Below, one piece after another: positions 9,510 through 19,499 of a DNA stretch of 64,000 nucleotides. Location of the stretch: NCBI GenBank assembly GCA_015478585.1, contig JADMIM010000007.1, positions 1-64,000 on the forward strand, in the 5' to 3' direction. The position numbers and the translations under genes are program-made. The stretch's first letter is position 1, and the number at the start of each line of letters is the position of its first letter. The stretch is from Thermaceae bacterium (GTDB taxonomy: Bacteria > Deinococcota > Deinococci > Deinococcales > Thermaceae). Below the pieces are notes generated by a model, which was given only the letters and a program-made list of their open reading frames with translations, was not told the DNA's origin and searched no databases.

Positions 9510-10696
9510 AGGCGCACCTCCTTGAAGCCTTTGCTTTTGGCGAACTCGAGCAGCGCTTCGCGGATGGGTAAACCCTTTAGGGGAGATACTTGTTGGCGCT
9601 GTTGGAGGGTTAGTTCTACTTGTGCTCGAGCAATTTTCTTGTCCTGCTTCTCAAACTTCAGATCGCCCGCCTCCCAAACATGCGGCGCGTCCAAAAGGAG
9701 GATAGCGGGAACGTAACCCCCATCCACCTTGATGGCTTTTGTAATCACAGGCGAAGCAAAACGGGTTCCAAATTCAGAGGTGGACTCGAGGGTGTGGTCG
9801 GTGCCTTCATTGATAAAGTGAAAAACAATAGGCAATCCCAAATCGGCTCTGGGGAATCCTTGTACTGGGTGTTTAGCTTGATGTCTCCATTTAGCATTTG
9901 GAGAGATTCTTCGGATGGAGTCTGGCTCTGGATACCTCGATCTCCCAAGTTTGTTGGGTTTACTGTGATCAGAGCCCTCGTCTCGGGCAAATTTTTTGCC
10001 TTGGCGAAACTCCTTGTATAGCTCAACAGCTTTTTTCCAAGCTGCAACTGGGTCAGATAGCTTATCCCCGATCAGGTAAGCCGCAGGTGCAAGGGTCAGA
10101 AGGTTTTGGTGCAACCTTTGGGTTTTTGTTGTGGTAGAGATTTGAGAAATAAGCTCGAGGCTCCCACACCCGCGCCGGGTTCTTGCCCCAATCCCCCCAA
10201 ACATAACCCAAGCGCCAACCGCCGCTTCAACCTCGAACCGAAATGCTGCGGGGCAGGTCAACTCGAGGGAAAAGGCGATGTCTTGCAGGCAGCATGCTGC
10301 GGGAGTATTCTCTCTGCGGTTTTCGGCAAAGGGAAACAGGGCATAGCCTCTGGCATCCCCGAATCCATTCACAAAGTCTGAGTGGCTTTTTTTATTTCCG
10401 GGGTTTGTAAGGGTAATTTTCAGGCGCACCAATCCGTGCTGCTTCGCGCTCCCCCAAATCTCTTCCTCAGCTTTGAACAGGGCCTCGGCAGTTGGATACT
10501 GTGCCCCCGCCGTGGCCCGCCACCAGAAGCGCAAGTGTCCGCGCACGCTCGCAGCCCGGATAGGGTTATTGTCGTCCACCTTGCGCGGGGTAGCGCTGCC
10601 GCCAAACATGGGGGTGATGGTCTTGAGTTGAAGCGTCCAGGTCTCTAGTTCCGGTTCCTTGAGTTCAGGAGGAGGGGAAGGAATTCTTCTGGCCAC
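9506..10696 (-). CDS. cmr1: Type III-B RAMP subunit Cmr1
   Basis: Cmr1 sits at the 3' end of the Cmr complex. The 396-aa protein has the Cmr1 hallmark N-terminus LQLKTITPMFGGSATPRKVD followed by IRAASVRGHLRFWWRATAG, which is highly specific for this family. The start is a GTG at 10696, 3 bp after the cas7 stop, and the stop overlaps cmr2. This gene marks the left-hand junction between type I-C (cas7) and type III-B genes, with no spacer DNA or mobile-element trace between them. Confidence 0.95.
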   Translation of the reverse strand: MARRIPSPPPELKEPELETWTLQLKTITPMFGGSATPRKVDDNNPIRAASVRGHLRFWWRATAGAQYPTAEALFKAEEEIWGSAKQHGLVRLKITLTNPGNKKSHSDFVNGFGDARGYALFPFAENRRENTPAACCLQDIAFSLELTCPAAFRFEVEAAVGAWVMFGGIGARTRRGCGSLELISQISTTTKTQRLHQNLLTLAPAAYLIGDKLSDPVAAWKKAVELYKEFRQGKKFARDEGSDHSKPNKLGRSRYPEPDSIRRISPNAKWRHQAKHPVQGFPRADLGLPIVFHFINEGTDHTLESTSEFGTRFASPVITKAIKVDGGYVPAILLLDAPHVWEAGDLKFEKQDKKIARAQVELTLQQRQQVSPLKGLPIREALLEFAKSKGFKEVRL

Positions 10697-10699
10697 GGC

Positions 10700-11680
10700 T
10701 CACGCTCCCACCCAGCCGGTCTCGAGCTTTCCCTCGTCCCAGTAGTCCAGCTCGAGCATCTGTACCCCTCTGGGTAGCTTGCTGGCCTCGGCTACCACTT
10801 CGTAATCGGAGAAATGACGCGGAGGTTTGCTCTGGTCGCTCAGATGAATCGAAACTACTTGCCCCAAATCCAACAACCTGTGGGCAGGTGCACAGCCCAG
10901 CATGGCTTGCCGCCCGTTTTGCTCAGTATTGTTGGGGTCGGTGCCTACGTGCTTAAACACAATCAGTTTGCGGGTAGACATGAGCCCTTTGCTGGCGCTG
11001 CGGTCGTGCTCGTACATGTTGAGGAGGCTTTCCAGCAGCACCTTCAAGTCATCTTCGCTAAAACCGGTGCCTTGGGCCAGGTGGGCGCTAATAAAGCCTC
11101 GAGCGACATAAAGCCCGTAAGAAATCTGGCTCTTGCGCCCCATAGTGCGGAGTTTGTCTTCGGGTTGCTCGGCCTCCCACTTGAGCCAGTCCGCGACGGT
11201 CTTGGCGTTCTTAACATCTTCAGCTACAGCTCCACGGGTAATGCTGAACTCTGAGGCAAAGATAGGATTGACGCTACGGGCAAACGTAATTTGCACCGGG
11301 CCTCGCACTTGTCCAGCATTGGCACCCGTGCTCATCACTGCCCCAAAAGTACGCACGTCAAAAAACTGCTCACACATCCAGTCTCGAGCCGCCCCCACTT
11401 TCCCTTTAGTTTTGGTTCCCATAAAGCCGCCTTCGGTTTGCTCATGGGCCTCGAAGATAGGGCGATTCAAGTTCGTACCGTGTTGAATAAAGATGTTCTG
11501 ACCGGCAGCCTGAGCATAATTGCGAATGCGGCGCTTGATGGCTACATCGCTCACCAAACCGTGCCCATCCTCGGGGTCAACGCGGGGTGCATTGCCGCTG
11601 TCGGGGTCACCGTTGGGGTTGCCGTCTTTGCAGTCGAAAATCAGCATAAATTCGTAGCGGTTTTGGATAGGCTTAGACAT
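10700..11680 (-). CDS. cas7: Type I-C Cascade backbone Cas7 (Csd2)
   Basis: Cas7c/Csd2 forms the crRNA-binding filament of the I-C Cascade. The 326-aa protein begins [21 protein letters not shown], the diagnostic N-terminus of the family, followed by [16 protein letters not shown]. The ATG at 11680 follows an AAGGAGAA ribosome site. It is separated from cas8c by about 56 bp that hold a hairpin repeat, the largest gap within this half of the operon, and is followed directly by cmr1 instead of the usual cas4. Confidence 0.96.
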   Translation of the reverse strand: MSKPIQNRYEFMLIFDCKDGNPNGDPDSGNAPRVDPEDGHGLVSDVAIKRRIRNYAQAAGQNIFIQHGTNLNRPIFEAHEQTEGGFMGTKTKGKVGAARDWMCEQFFDVRTFGAVMSTGANAGQVRGPVQITFARSVNPIFASEFSITRGAVAEDVKNAKTVADWLKWEAEQPEDKLRTMGRKSQISYGLYVARGFISAHLAQGTGFSEDDLKVLLESLLNMYEHDRSASKGLMSTRKLIVFKHVGTDPNNTEQNGRQAMLGCAPAHRLLDLGQVVSIHLSDQSKPPRHFSDYEVVAEASKLPRGVQMLELDYWDEGKLETGWVGA

Positions 11681-11698
11681 GGGATTCTCCTTGCTAGA

Positions 11699-11735
11699 CC
11701 CCCTCTCCCAAGGGTAGAGGGGCTGGGGTGAGGGC
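11699..11735. repeat. CCCTCTCCC hairpin repeat, copy 1
   Basis: CCCTCTCCCAAGGGTAGAGG followed by GGCTGGGGTGAGGG fills the gap between cas8c and cas7. A near-identical copy lies in the asd leader at 59557-59589. The first half folds as a hairpin. Within the cas operon it could modulate relative expression of cas7 and the downstream cmr genes (inference). Confidence 0.8.
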
Positions 11736-11736
11736 T

Positions 11737-13629
11737 TTACTCGGTTTCGTTTTCGCTTTTATCTTCGGTTGCCTCGGGGTTGTCGCTCTTCTTGGTGCGG
11801 TTGAAAGCAAACTGCTGGTAGTAACCGAGGGCAAATAGGCTTTGCTCTTCTAGCGTCAAGGTGGCAGGAAGGTTCTTGCCCAGGGCATTCCAGACCTCGG
11901 CAATCTGAGAGTTGAGCCAAAAGGCTAGGCCGGGTGAGTCTTTGGAAATTTTGCTCAAGTGTGCTTGGGAAAGGCGGGTCAGGCGGCCCAATACAAGGCC
12001 AGGGGTGCTGCTCGCCGCGCCGTAGTAGCGTTGCACCACACCCGCGTTTATCTCTCCGTCGGACGATTGTTCCTGAATCCTTGCCAGCAAGCACATCAAA
12101 CGCCCGCAGTGGTACGCCTTGCTAGGGTGGTTGGGGTCGAGGGCTGGAGTCATACGGTAGCCTCCTTTTCGATTGTGGTACGCCTTGAGCAGACTCATGC
12201 GGGCATAAATACGCCCCAGCGAAGCCGCGTCGGGTTTAGCTGCCTTGAGGGCTTCATCAAACTCACCGGTCATCACGCTGGCGCGATGCGCTTCCATCAG
12301 CTTTGCAACCGCGCCGTAGGGAATCGGCAACAATGGGTTCAAGGCTGTACGCCAAAAGGGGATTTGCAGCATTTTGACGGGTTTTATGTAGTCATCAAGT
12401 TTTTGCTCAGGCGATTTTGGGCGCTGCAAGCTCATCAATAGGCGGTTGAGCCCTGGCAGCTTGGCGTTCTTGGAGCCCCGCGCGTTGGTGATGCTTAAGT
12501 CCTCGAACCATTTCTTTACAGCTTCTACAAACTGCTCGAGCGAGCCCGTCTGCCAATCTCGTACCATCACCCGGCCTGCGGCCCCGCTCATGGCGATGGC
12601 GTAAAAGCGGCTCTGGGCAATGCTGAGCGGTGTCTCGCCTGTGCGGATGGCGTTTAAGAATTTTTTCGCTCTCTCCAGCGCACTCGCCTCCGCGCCCGCG
12701 TCGGCGGACTCGGGTTCCCAGATATCGGCAAACAGATTGCTTTCGCTTGGAATATCGCGGTCGTACCAAAGAGCGATTTTCATTTCACCCAGTTGTTTGG
12801 CATCTCCCAACATGTTGTCTAAGGCTGCGCGGTAAGCTGTTGCAGATAATTGATCTACCGCTCCATTTTCTCCTTGGGATAACCCAAAGGACTCAAAGGC
12901 CTCCTTGTCATAGGTGACAAAAGCAAAGCCAAATGCACTCCCCCCGAGGTTCATTACTTTAGGGTGGGTGGGTGCGGGTTCGGCAAGCTCACCTGTCGCC
13001 AAAGACAGCATCTTTCTTTCAGCATCTTGGTCTTGGGGCTCTGTTCTTGCAAAAGCCTTGGTTCTAAAAGTCCGCCACCAATCACGCCACTCGAGGGTGT
13101 CCAGAATGCACTGCCCTTCGATAAAGAAAGTGATTTTATCGGTGGGCCTAAGTTTCTCCTTGCCTGACTTCTGGGTCTCTTGAAGCAAGTCTTGATAAAA
13201 CTTCTGCATCTGGGCATCATCGGAAAGGGCCTTATAGATGGGAACCAGGTTCAGAACTTCTGCACTCGCCAGCTGCATCAACACCTTGAAGGTCTGATGC
13301 TTTTGCAAATTTTTTGCATATTCTTCAGGCTTTTTGATAGCCCCATCGCGGTCGAGGTCTGGCAACTTAAAGACCACTGCACAGGTGTCTGCCAAAAAAT
13401 GTGAGGCTTGCTCGAGAGTATACCCCATTGCCCGGAAGGCTTTGGGCATTCCTACCATCTCAGGTTGTGATAAATCTGGGCAGGTCTTTTCAGCATTTTC
13501 TAGCGGCAGCAACCCTGTGAATCGTCCATCGGGACTAACCGTCGCAAGCCAGCGAATATCTTTGGTTGTAAAACCCGTCTGTATTCCCGATACCTTACGG
13601 TTGGCATACTCCACCAGTTGTCCTAGCAT
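11737..13629 (-). CDS. cas8c: Type I-C large subunit Cas8c (Csd1)
   Basis: The large subunit of I-C Cascade, responsible for PAM reading. The 630-aa length and the N-terminus ([12 protein letters not shown], then [13 protein letters not shown]) fit Csd1. Other family features are [38 protein letters not shown] and the C-terminal FALGYYQQ. An internal alternative start giving the Cas11c small subunit is known in this family and would fall in the C-terminal third (for example MSLLKAYHN), but it was not proven here. The ATG overlaps the cas5 stop by 1 bp. The acidic tail (EDKSENETE) ends the protein. Confidence 0.94.
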   Translation of the reverse strand: MLGQLVEYANRKVSGIQTGFTTKDIRWLATVSPDGRFTGLLPLENAEKTCPDLSQPEMVGMPKAFRAMGYTLEQASHFLADTCAVVFKLPDLDRDGAIKKPEEYAKNLQKHQTFKVLMQLASAEVLNLVPIYKALSDDAQMQKFYQDLLQETQKSGKEKLRPTDKITFFIEGQCILDTLEWRDWWRTFRTKAFARTEPQDQDAERKMLSLATGELAEPAPTHPKVMNLGGSAFGFAFVTYDKEAFESFGLSQGENGAVDQLSATAYRAALDNMLGDAKQLGEMKIALWYDRDIPSESNLFADIWEPESADAGAEASALERAKKFLNAIRTGETPLSIAQSRFYAIAMSGAAGRVMVRDWQTGSLEQFVEAVKKWFEDLSITNARGSKNAKLPGLNRLLMSLQRPKSPEQKLDDYIKPVKMLQIPFWRTALNPLLPIPYGAVAKLMEAHRASVMTGEFDEALKAAKPDAASLGRIYARMSLLKAYHNRKGGYRMTPALDPNHPSKAYHCGRLMCLLARIQEQSSDGEINAGVVQRYYGAASSTPGLVLGRLTRLSQAHLSKISKDSPGLAFWLNSQIAEVWNALGKNLPATLTLEEQSLFALGYYQQFAFNRTKKSDNPEATEDKSENETE

Positions 13630-14372
13630 TAAGCACCTCCCCTGGGCTTACGAACTTGGCTACTGGAGTAGGGGGGAACGTGCAAAATCCCGTCGCTAAT
13701 CTCCGCCTCGAATAGGCTGATGCTAGGTTTATCGGTGCTGCTGCCTGGGCGCGAGAGGTCGAATACGTCGTAGAGCATCCAGCCAATATGTTCATCGTGT
13801 GGCGCGAGCGTTGGTGCTCTTTCACCAGGCTCGACCAGCCGGAAGAAGGCGCTAAACTCGCGGCAACCCAAATATGGCTGGTAAAAACATTGACCGTTGC
13901 CTGCACGCCGCTCAAAGCTATGTTCCACTTTCTGGCGTAGTTGTTGATCCTCCGAGTACAAAACAGCATGAGCATGAATCCGATAGCGCACACCTTTAAG
14001 AGCCATAGTCTGGCGCTGAGTGCGCCCCTTGGTGTCCTGGCCGGTCTCTTCGCGGGTGGCATCGGCAAAAATCGGCTCGAGTTTGCTGGGGTCTTTCATC
14101 CACTTCTTCACGCTGGATTCGCTGATTTTTTCCTTCACCTCGTTGCGCATCAGGGCGATGTAGCGTACCGGCTGCACGATTTCGATATGCTCGACTTGCC
14201 AGTACATTGCAGGTTGTTTGGGCGTGCCCTTATTGAACTCCAGATAAATCGCGTCGAAAATCGCTCTGGCCGCACTGGGGGTCATGACCGGGTAGCTGAA
14301 GCGCTCCACCTTGAACTCTGGGCGGGTGAAGCAGGCGAAATCGCCCCAGACCTCTAAAACAAACGTCTTCAT
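13629..14372 (-). CDS. cas5: Type I-C crRNA endonuclease Cas5
   Basis: Cas5d/Cas5c both processes the pre-crRNA and caps Cascade at the 5' handle in type I-C. The 247-aa protein starts [36 protein letters not shown], the classical Cas5d opening, and ends with a C-terminal region rich in Ser/Pro/Arg. ATG at 14372 has a GGAGGA ribosome site. With no cas6 in the locus, this enzyme is the only candidate to supply crRNA to both Cascade and the Cmr complex. Confidence 0.95.
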   Translation of the reverse strand: MKTFVLEVWGDFACFTRPEFKVERFSYPVMTPSAARAIFDAIYLEFNKGTPKQPAMYWQVEHIEIVQPVRYIALMRNEVKEKISESSVKKWMKDPSKLEPIFADATREETGQDTKGRTQRQTMALKGVRYRIHAHAVLYSEDQQLRQKVEHSFERRAGNGQCFYQPYLGCREFSAFFRLVEPGERAPTLAPHDEHIGWMLYDVFDLSRPGSSTDKPSISLFEAEISDGILHVPPYSSSQVRKPRGGA

Positions 14373-14414
14373 TCGTCCTCCTGTAGGAAAACTCTGCTTG
14401 ATTAGCGGTTTGCC

Positions 14415-17400
14415 TTAGACAACGAGCGCACCAAATACACCCCCTTCCTCAGGTAAAAACCCCAATAACGAGTCGTAGCGGCTTTCTTCACCACACAAAA
14501 ACCAATCAGAAACTTCGGTGCGGCTACCCCACTGGTAGCGGAGGAAGAGGGTCTCGAGGTATGGCGGGACCCCGTCCACAGCCAAGAAGTGCGGAACCGT
14601 ATAACCCCGCACCCGCCGCATCCAGTCGCCGGTGATGCCACTGTCTCGAGCTTCCTGCATGAGGGTTTTGGCCTCGAGGTTGTAGGGAACCACCACATTT
14701 ACGGCGTGGGTCTCGATGAGTCGGTAACGTTTGGCAAACTCTTCGTAGTTTTGGGTTTTGATGAAATTCTCGAGTTCTTGGTCTGTGGTATCAGCAATGT
14801 TGTAGAGGCTTTTGTAGAACCGACGATAGGTTTCGGGGTCGTCGAGGTTGAGGCCGTCATGCTCTACGAGCTGGCTGCGAGTGAGTTGGGCAGCTTGCTG
14901 GTAGGCTCTGGTAGGGTATTTTTCCTCTTCCGGCAAAAATACTGTAAGGGTTCCTCTCTCCGGTAGAGAATCATGGCGATTGCAACGTCCTGCGGCTTGA
15001 GCAATCGCGTCGAGGGGAGCCAGGGCCCGGTAGACGTTAGGAAAGTCGAGGTCTACACCGGCTTCTACGCATTGTGTGGCAAAGACCCGGCAAGGTTTTT
15101 TAGCCTTCAAGTCGGCCACAATCTGCGCTAGCAGGTCGCGTCGGTGCTGTGGGCAAAGGGCCGTGGAGAGGTGATAGATGCCCTCGAGCCGCTGTTTCTG
15201 AGCTTCCTGGGTGAGTGCATAGGCGTGGCGCTTGAGATTCACAATGCATAGGGCCTGGGGTTGGTCTTGGAGTTCTGCTACCAAGTGGGGCCACGTCAAG
15301 GCGTTTTGGGTTTTCCAAACACTGTTAACGCGCTGGGCCTGGCTAAAGAGTTGGGCTTGCTGGGCAACAATCTCGCTGGGTTGCCAGCCCGAGTCGATTG
15401 GCTCACCTTGCTGAATGCTGGTATGAAGGGTATCGAAAGCAGGTTGGGTAGCGGTAGAGAATAACACTGTACAGTTGTACTTCTCATTGGTGAGCCCCGA
15501 GAGGGTTTTGAGTGTAGGAACCGCTAGCTTTACGGGCAAAGTCTGCACTTCGTCGAAAAGGATGATGCTCCCTGCCAAGTTATGTAGCTTTCGGCAGGCT
15601 CCAGGGCGGCTCGCGTGGAGGCTCTCGAGCAACTGGACGCTGGTGGTAATGACAATAGGCGCGTCCCAGTTTTCTGTAAGGAGTCGCTTCTGGCGCTCGA
15701 GTATGGATTGTTGATCGCTGGTCGAATTCTTGTCTCGAATCCCTGTCAGGCTGTGGTGTTCCAGAATATAGTGCTCCCCGAACTCGGCAAACAACTGACG
15801 GTAGACGTTCACGGTTTGGTCGAGAATGCTCAGAAACGGTAGCACCACCACGATACGGCGAACCTCGGGGTCTTGAGCCGCCCTCCTCAAAGCGAACCGC
15901 AGCATGGAAAGGGTTTTGCCGGTGCCGGTTGGAGCGGTCAGGGTGAAGATTCTAGCCGGATTATTCGCTGCGTTCGCGCAATCATCGGCTAAAGAACGCC
16001 TAAGCTCGCGGGTCTTCTGGGGAATGCTCTCATCGTTCCCGAGCTGCTCAAGCCGGGCTTCCAGCAGCTCGAGAGCCCTCGAGGCTTGCAGCTTTGGGGC
16101 GACAGGGCGCGGTATAAATCGGGCGTTGCCCTGGTTCATGGTGCGCTCGGTATCTAAGAAGTCGGCATCCACTAAAGCCGAGAAGAGCATCCGGGTATCT
16201 AGCATCTCGGCGGCACTCAAAGTCTTTGGGATTGGCTGAGTCGGTGCTGGCAGACTGCCCACATCGGCCTCTAAGCGTTGCTTGAGCAGGTCAACGTTGG
16301 TTTCGGTCAGCCGAAGCTCGAGGGGGTGCTTCTTCTGTAATTCCTCGAGTTTCATCTCCAGTAAGCTCTGTTTGGCCCCGGATTGCAGTCCAATATGGTG
16401 TCCCTGAATTGCCAGGGCAATCTCAATTGCTCGGTACTCAAATAAGGCAATATGTGCCCCCGCCGACCAATGGTCTAAGCCGCTTTCTTTGCCTTCCAGG
16501 CGGCGTTGGAACAGGTCGCCGTACTTGCCGATATCGTGCAGGAGCCCGGCCAGATTGGCTTTAGCTCTTTCGCCGAAGTAATCTGCTCGTTCCGAGGCCA
16601 GCCGAGCTACTTCGGTAGTGTGCTCGAGCATAGTCTGCCATTTACTGCGGTCTTGGTGGGTATGTGCCCAATATTGCTTCACAGTAAACTGATTGATTCC
16701 ACCGTGCTGTGCGACCAATGCCCGTGCCTCTGCCAACCAAGTTTGTCTCAGATTCTGAGGCTCCAGTACCTCCACCCGTGGCCCCCAGCTCTGTATCCAC
16801 GGCAGCAACTCGAGGGGGAACCCTTGGTCATCTGTACCGGTTTCAATTTCAACGAGAATATGGCCATCCTCGAGTTGCTCGACCTTTTTGAAGTTGGGGT
16901 AGCCGCCCTCCTTAATCCGGTACGCGGCAGCCGGGGAGAATTTGAGCTTGACCGTAATGGGGTTTGGGCCGGTTACGATACCCCAAGCCGAAGATAAATA
17001 CTCGTGGGGCTCGAAGTCTTCGGGAATCGTGTAGGTGGAATCCTTGACCGAGACCGCGCCCGTGATGCGGTCTAGCTTGTAGGCTTTGAGGTTGTCGAGG
17101 TAGTGGATAGCATTCGCGTAGAGCGTATCCCTGCCAATGAGGTATACCGCCATGTTGGCCCTCGAGACCTCCACCAAGTAGACCTCGATTTCGACCCTGA
17201 TGATGCGGTCGTTGGGAAGTTTGTAGTTGAACACAACTGGGTTTCGCCCCAGCCAAGCCTCGGTGATGCGCTCGAGGTTGCTGCTGTTGCCAAGATTGCG
17301 AGCACCCGGATTATCGGATCGTTGCTCTAGCTCATAAGTGCTTTGGATGGCGATATTGCGAAGGTCGGAGGGCAGATTTTCCGCCAACTTCAGCAAGGCT

Positions 17401-17732
17401 TCCCGGTAGAATCTGCCGTCCCCAGGCGAGTGATGTGCCATCATTCTGAGGGCAGCATGGCTGACCAAAGCGTCTACGGTGCTAAGGACTAAGCGATTTT
17501 TGGGTTCGATGTAATACTTTCCATAACTCCTGTCCAGATGGAAATTCAATAGCTCGGGGTGTCCCAACTGTTCTAGGTCATCCAGATAGTTGTAAACAGC
17601 CCGTTCTTCAAGCCCCAGCGCTTCCTTCAGCTCATCAAGGAAACGAGGCTTTCGCCGCAGCAACTCAATCAGCCGAATCAGACCAAGAGCCTTTTTTTGT
17701 GGCTTGTTCAGTGCGTCGTCATCGTCGCTCAT
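14415..17732 (-). CDS. cas3: HTH-WYL regulator fused to Cas3 nuclease-helicase
   Basis: A single 1105-aa frame. Residues ~10-75 form a DeoR-like winged HTH (LLRRKPRFLDELKEALGLEERAVYNYLDDLEQLG). Residues ~150-240 form a WYL-type sensor, and ~255-340 the usual WCX tail ending GPRVEVLEPQNLRQTWLAEARALV. Cas3 follows: HD nuclease (H371, HD at 399-400 in LLHDIGKYG, SAGAHIA), Walker A APTGTGKT (600-607), DEVQ box (727-730), STAT motif (~759) and QAAGRCNRHD (912-921). All catalytic motifs appear intact. The gene is first in the operon, with an operator-like inverted repeat upstream, so the N-terminus may regulate its own operon (inference). A separate regulator gene with readthrough is excluded by the open frame. 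Confidence 0.95.
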   Translation of the reverse strand: MSDDDDALNKPQKKALGLIRLIELLRRKPRFLDELKEALGLEERAVYNYLDDLEQLGHPELLNFHLDRSYGKYYIEPKNRLVLSTVDALVSHAALRMMAHHSPGDGRFYREALLKLAENLPSDLRNIAIQSTYELEQRSDNPGARNLGNSSNLERITEAWLGRNPVVFNYKLPNDRIIRVEIEVYLVEVSRANMAVYLIGRDTLYANAIHYLDNLKAYKLDRITGAVSVKDSTYTIPEDFEPHEYLSSAWGIVTGPNPITVKLKFSPAAAYRIKEGGYPNFKKVEQLEDGHILVEIETGTDDQGFPLELLPWIQSWGPRVEVLEPQNLRQTWLAEARALVAQHGGINQFTVKQYWAHTHQDRSKWQTMLEHTTEVARLASERADYFGERAKANLAGLLHDIGKYGDLFQRRLEGKESGLDHWSAGAHIALFEYRAIEIALAIQGHHIGLQSGAKQSLLEMKLEELQKKHPLELRLTETNVDLLKQRLEADVGSLPAPTQPIPKTLSAAEMLDTRMLFSALVDADFLDTERTMNQGNARFIPRPVAPKLQASRALELLEARLEQLGNDESIPQKTRELRRSLADDCANAANNPARIFTLTAPTGTGKTLSMLRFALRRAAQDPEVRRIVVVLPFLSILDQTVNVYRQLFAEFGEHYILEHHSLTGIRDKNSTSDQQSILERQKRLLTENWDAPIVITTSVQLLESLHASRPGACRKLHNLAGSIILFDEVQTLPVKLAVPTLKTLSGLTNEKYNCTVLFSTATQPAFDTLHTSIQQGEPIDSGWQPSEIVAQQAQLFSQAQRVNSVWKTQNALTWPHLVAELQDQPQALCIVNLKRHAYALTQEAQKQRLEGIYHLSTALCPQHRRDLLAQIVADLKAKKPCRVFATQCVEAGVDLDFPNVYRALAPLDAIAQAAGRCNRHDSLPERGTLTVFLPEEEKYPTRAYQQAAQLTRSQLVEHDGLNLDDPETYRRFYKSLYNIADTTDQELENFIKTQNYEEFAKRYRLIETHAVNVVVPYNLEAKTLMQEARDSGITGDWMRRVRGYTVPHFLAVDGVPPYLETLFLRYQWGSRTEVSDWFLCGEESRYDSLLGFLPEEGGVFGALVV

Positions 17733-17761
17733 AACGGGAACTCCAAAAGTAGGGTGAGATA

Positions 17762-17820
17762 ACTATAGCTAGCCTTCGTCCTGTTATTGTCCAAATACCA
17801 ATAACCAGGGCTTTGTTATC
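17762..17820 (-). promoter_or_regulatory. Promoter and operator-like repeats of the cas operon
   Basis: On the minus strand TTGGAC (789-794 of 17 kb) and TAGCTA (17766-17771) form a -35/-10 pair with 17-bp spacing, about 35 bp before cas3. GTTATTG at 17783, its inverse CAATAAC at 17799 and GTTATC at 17815 recur every 16 bp in alternating orientation and overlap the -35. This arrangement suits binding of a dimeric winged-HTH protein. Confidence 0.55.
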
Positions 17821-17854
17821 AAAAAATTTTAGTAAATCTGGCTCAGGTTAATCT

Positions 17855-19438
17855 TCAGATGATCAAGGGGCGGCGCTCCAAAATCCAGTCGCTGTAGTAG
17901 CCTTCCATAAACTCTTTGCTGCCTAGAGGCAGGGGTTCCTCGAGGCAAGTCCACTCAGCCCTGGGGTCGAGGCGATAAATACCCGAGCTTGATTGGACGC
18001 TTTCCTGCCAACCCAAAGCCAGGCGCAGGGCTTTGATGTGTTCCCAAAGGGCTTTGCGCTGATTCTTGAGCTTGTCATCACAAAGGCGGTCTATAAGGCG
18101 CTCAAGGTTGACCGCTTTGCCATGTAACAGCAAGAACACCAGCAGCTCTCCAGGCTTTCCAGTGGAGTTGAGGGGCACGGCCCGCCCGTTCACCCACACC
18201 TCGAGCGGGCCATACGGGTTGACCTCGACCCGGTACTTTTGGGCCGAAGCCTGTCCGCCGAGGGTGGTATATCGCCGTAGCTCAGGAAAGCAGCCCAGTT
18301 CTTCTTGCACCCACAAGTTGTGAAGTGGCAAGCTCTTCAAATGGGCTTTGGCGGTTTTTGTTTGGCCTGCCTGGCGCAATAGCTCGGCCTCGAGCACCGA
18401 GCGCAGGATGCGGCTGCGTTCTCCCCAGGTCGCTACACGGCTCAAACTTTCCCTGGCCCCTGGCTGGTCGCCCAGCATCAAACGGGCAGCGGCTATATCG
18501 GCTTGAATCCAGGTTTCCTGGGGGTCGAGTTGGTAGGCTTCGAGCAGCCGGGCATAGGCTTCTTCGACCTGGCCCATCCGCCGCAGGGTGTGGGCATATC
18601 CCCATAGGGCTTGTTGCCGGTCGCTGATGTCGCCGGGGGCTTTGATGGCTTGTTGATAACTGCTGCGGGCACGCTCGAGTTCACCCATCGAGCGGCGTAT
18701 CGCGCCCAAGCCGGATAAGGCCCTACATCTAAACTCCTGTGCCGCAGCTTGCTTGCTGATGCGAACCGCCTCGAGCAGATGCCGCTCGGCTTGCTCGGGT
18801 TGGTCTTTGAGCAGAGCATACCCCAGGCTGTTGTGGGTCCAGGCCAGGTAATAAGGGTCGTTTTTGAGGTAGGTCAAGGCTTCCGACCACTTTACCCGTG
18901 CAGCAGCTCGTTGCCCCGAGGTATTCAAGAAACCTCCTTCGTCGAGCAGAGAGCGTCCTAGCGCAACCCCGCTCAGATACTGCTGTGACCGTTCGAAGCT
19001 GGCTCGCCAGTGAGTCTCACCCAAGTGAAACTCGGCCTCGCCTCTGGTTCTCCACAGCAGGCCAAAATCAAGCTCGGCCTCGAGCGGCAGCGTCTCGAGC
19101 TCGTCCAATGCAGCATGGGGTTTCCCCAGCCGAACCAGAGCCCAGGCCCGGTACACCCCGAGCTGCGGACTAGGGGTAATACCCTCGAGAAAGCACAGCA
19201 GCTTCTCGGGTTTGCGCGCCCGGCACAGGGCCTGGGCATATAGGTATGGGAAAGCAGGATGCTGGACTAAGGCCGTGCTGGAGCACTCGAAAAATATGTC
19301 CAGCAGTCTAGCAACCTGCTGGTAGGTGGGAGCCAACTCCAGCAGGGTTTGCAGAAGGTTGGCGGCCACATCCAACTGGCCGGTCTCGAGGAGCGCGAAA
19401 AGGCTAAGCTTAGCTTCCTCGAGAGGTGCTTCCTTCAC
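17855..19438 (-). CDS. TPR protein with C-terminal winged-helix (SARP/OmpR-like) domain
   Basis: About 527 aa from a GTG at 19438. Residues ~1-380 are helical repeats of TPR type (for example WTHNSLGYALLKDQPEQAERHLLEA and ALWGYAHTLRRMGQVEEAYARLLEAY). The C-terminus holds VNPYGPLEVWVNGRAVPL and a winged helix ending ALWEHIKALRLALGW...IYRLDP, as in BTAD/SARP-like regulators. The GTG was preferred to the ATG at 19474, because that ATG lies inside a hairpin; the GTG has a -10-like TAGAAT 8-13 bp upstream, so it may be leaderless. Target unknown; it ends 120 bp before the cas promoter, same strand. Confidence 0.7.
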   Translation of the reverse strand: MKEAPLEEAKLSLFALLETGQLDVAANLLQTLLELAPTYQQVARLLDIFFECSSTALVQHPAFPYLYAQALCRARKPEKLLCFLEGITPSPQLGVYRAWALVRLGKPHAALDELETLPLEAELDFGLLWRTRGEAEFHLGETHWRASFERSQQYLSGVALGRSLLDEGGFLNTSGQRAAARVKWSEALTYLKNDPYYLAWTHNSLGYALLKDQPEQAERHLLEAVRISKQAAAQEFRCRALSGLGAIRRSMGELERARSSYQQAIKAPGDISDRQQALWGYAHTLRRMGQVEEAYARLLEAYQLDPQETWIQADIAAARLMLGDQPGARESLSRVATWGERSRILRSVLEAELLRQAGQTKTAKAHLKSLPLHNLWVQEELGCFPELRRYTTLGGQASAQKYRVEVNPYGPLEVWVNGRAVPLNSTGKPGELLVFLLLHGKAVNLERLIDRLCDDKLKNQRKALWEHIKALRLALGWQESVQSSSGIYRLDPRAEWTCLEEPLPLGSKEFMEGYYSDWILERRPLII

Positions 19439-19454
19439 GCTATAGATTCTACAA

Positions 19455-19483
19455 AGCAAAGGGGGGGCTAGCATGCCCCCCTT
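19455..19483 (-). terminator. Hairpin terminator before the TPR regulator
   Basis: GGGGGGC/GCCCCCC stem with a 6-nt loop (19463-19482), followed on the minus strand by TTTGCTTT. It would end transcription of the small upstream ORF, or attenuate reading into the regulator. Confidence 0.6.
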
Positions 19484-19499
19484 TCGAACGAATAAGCAG

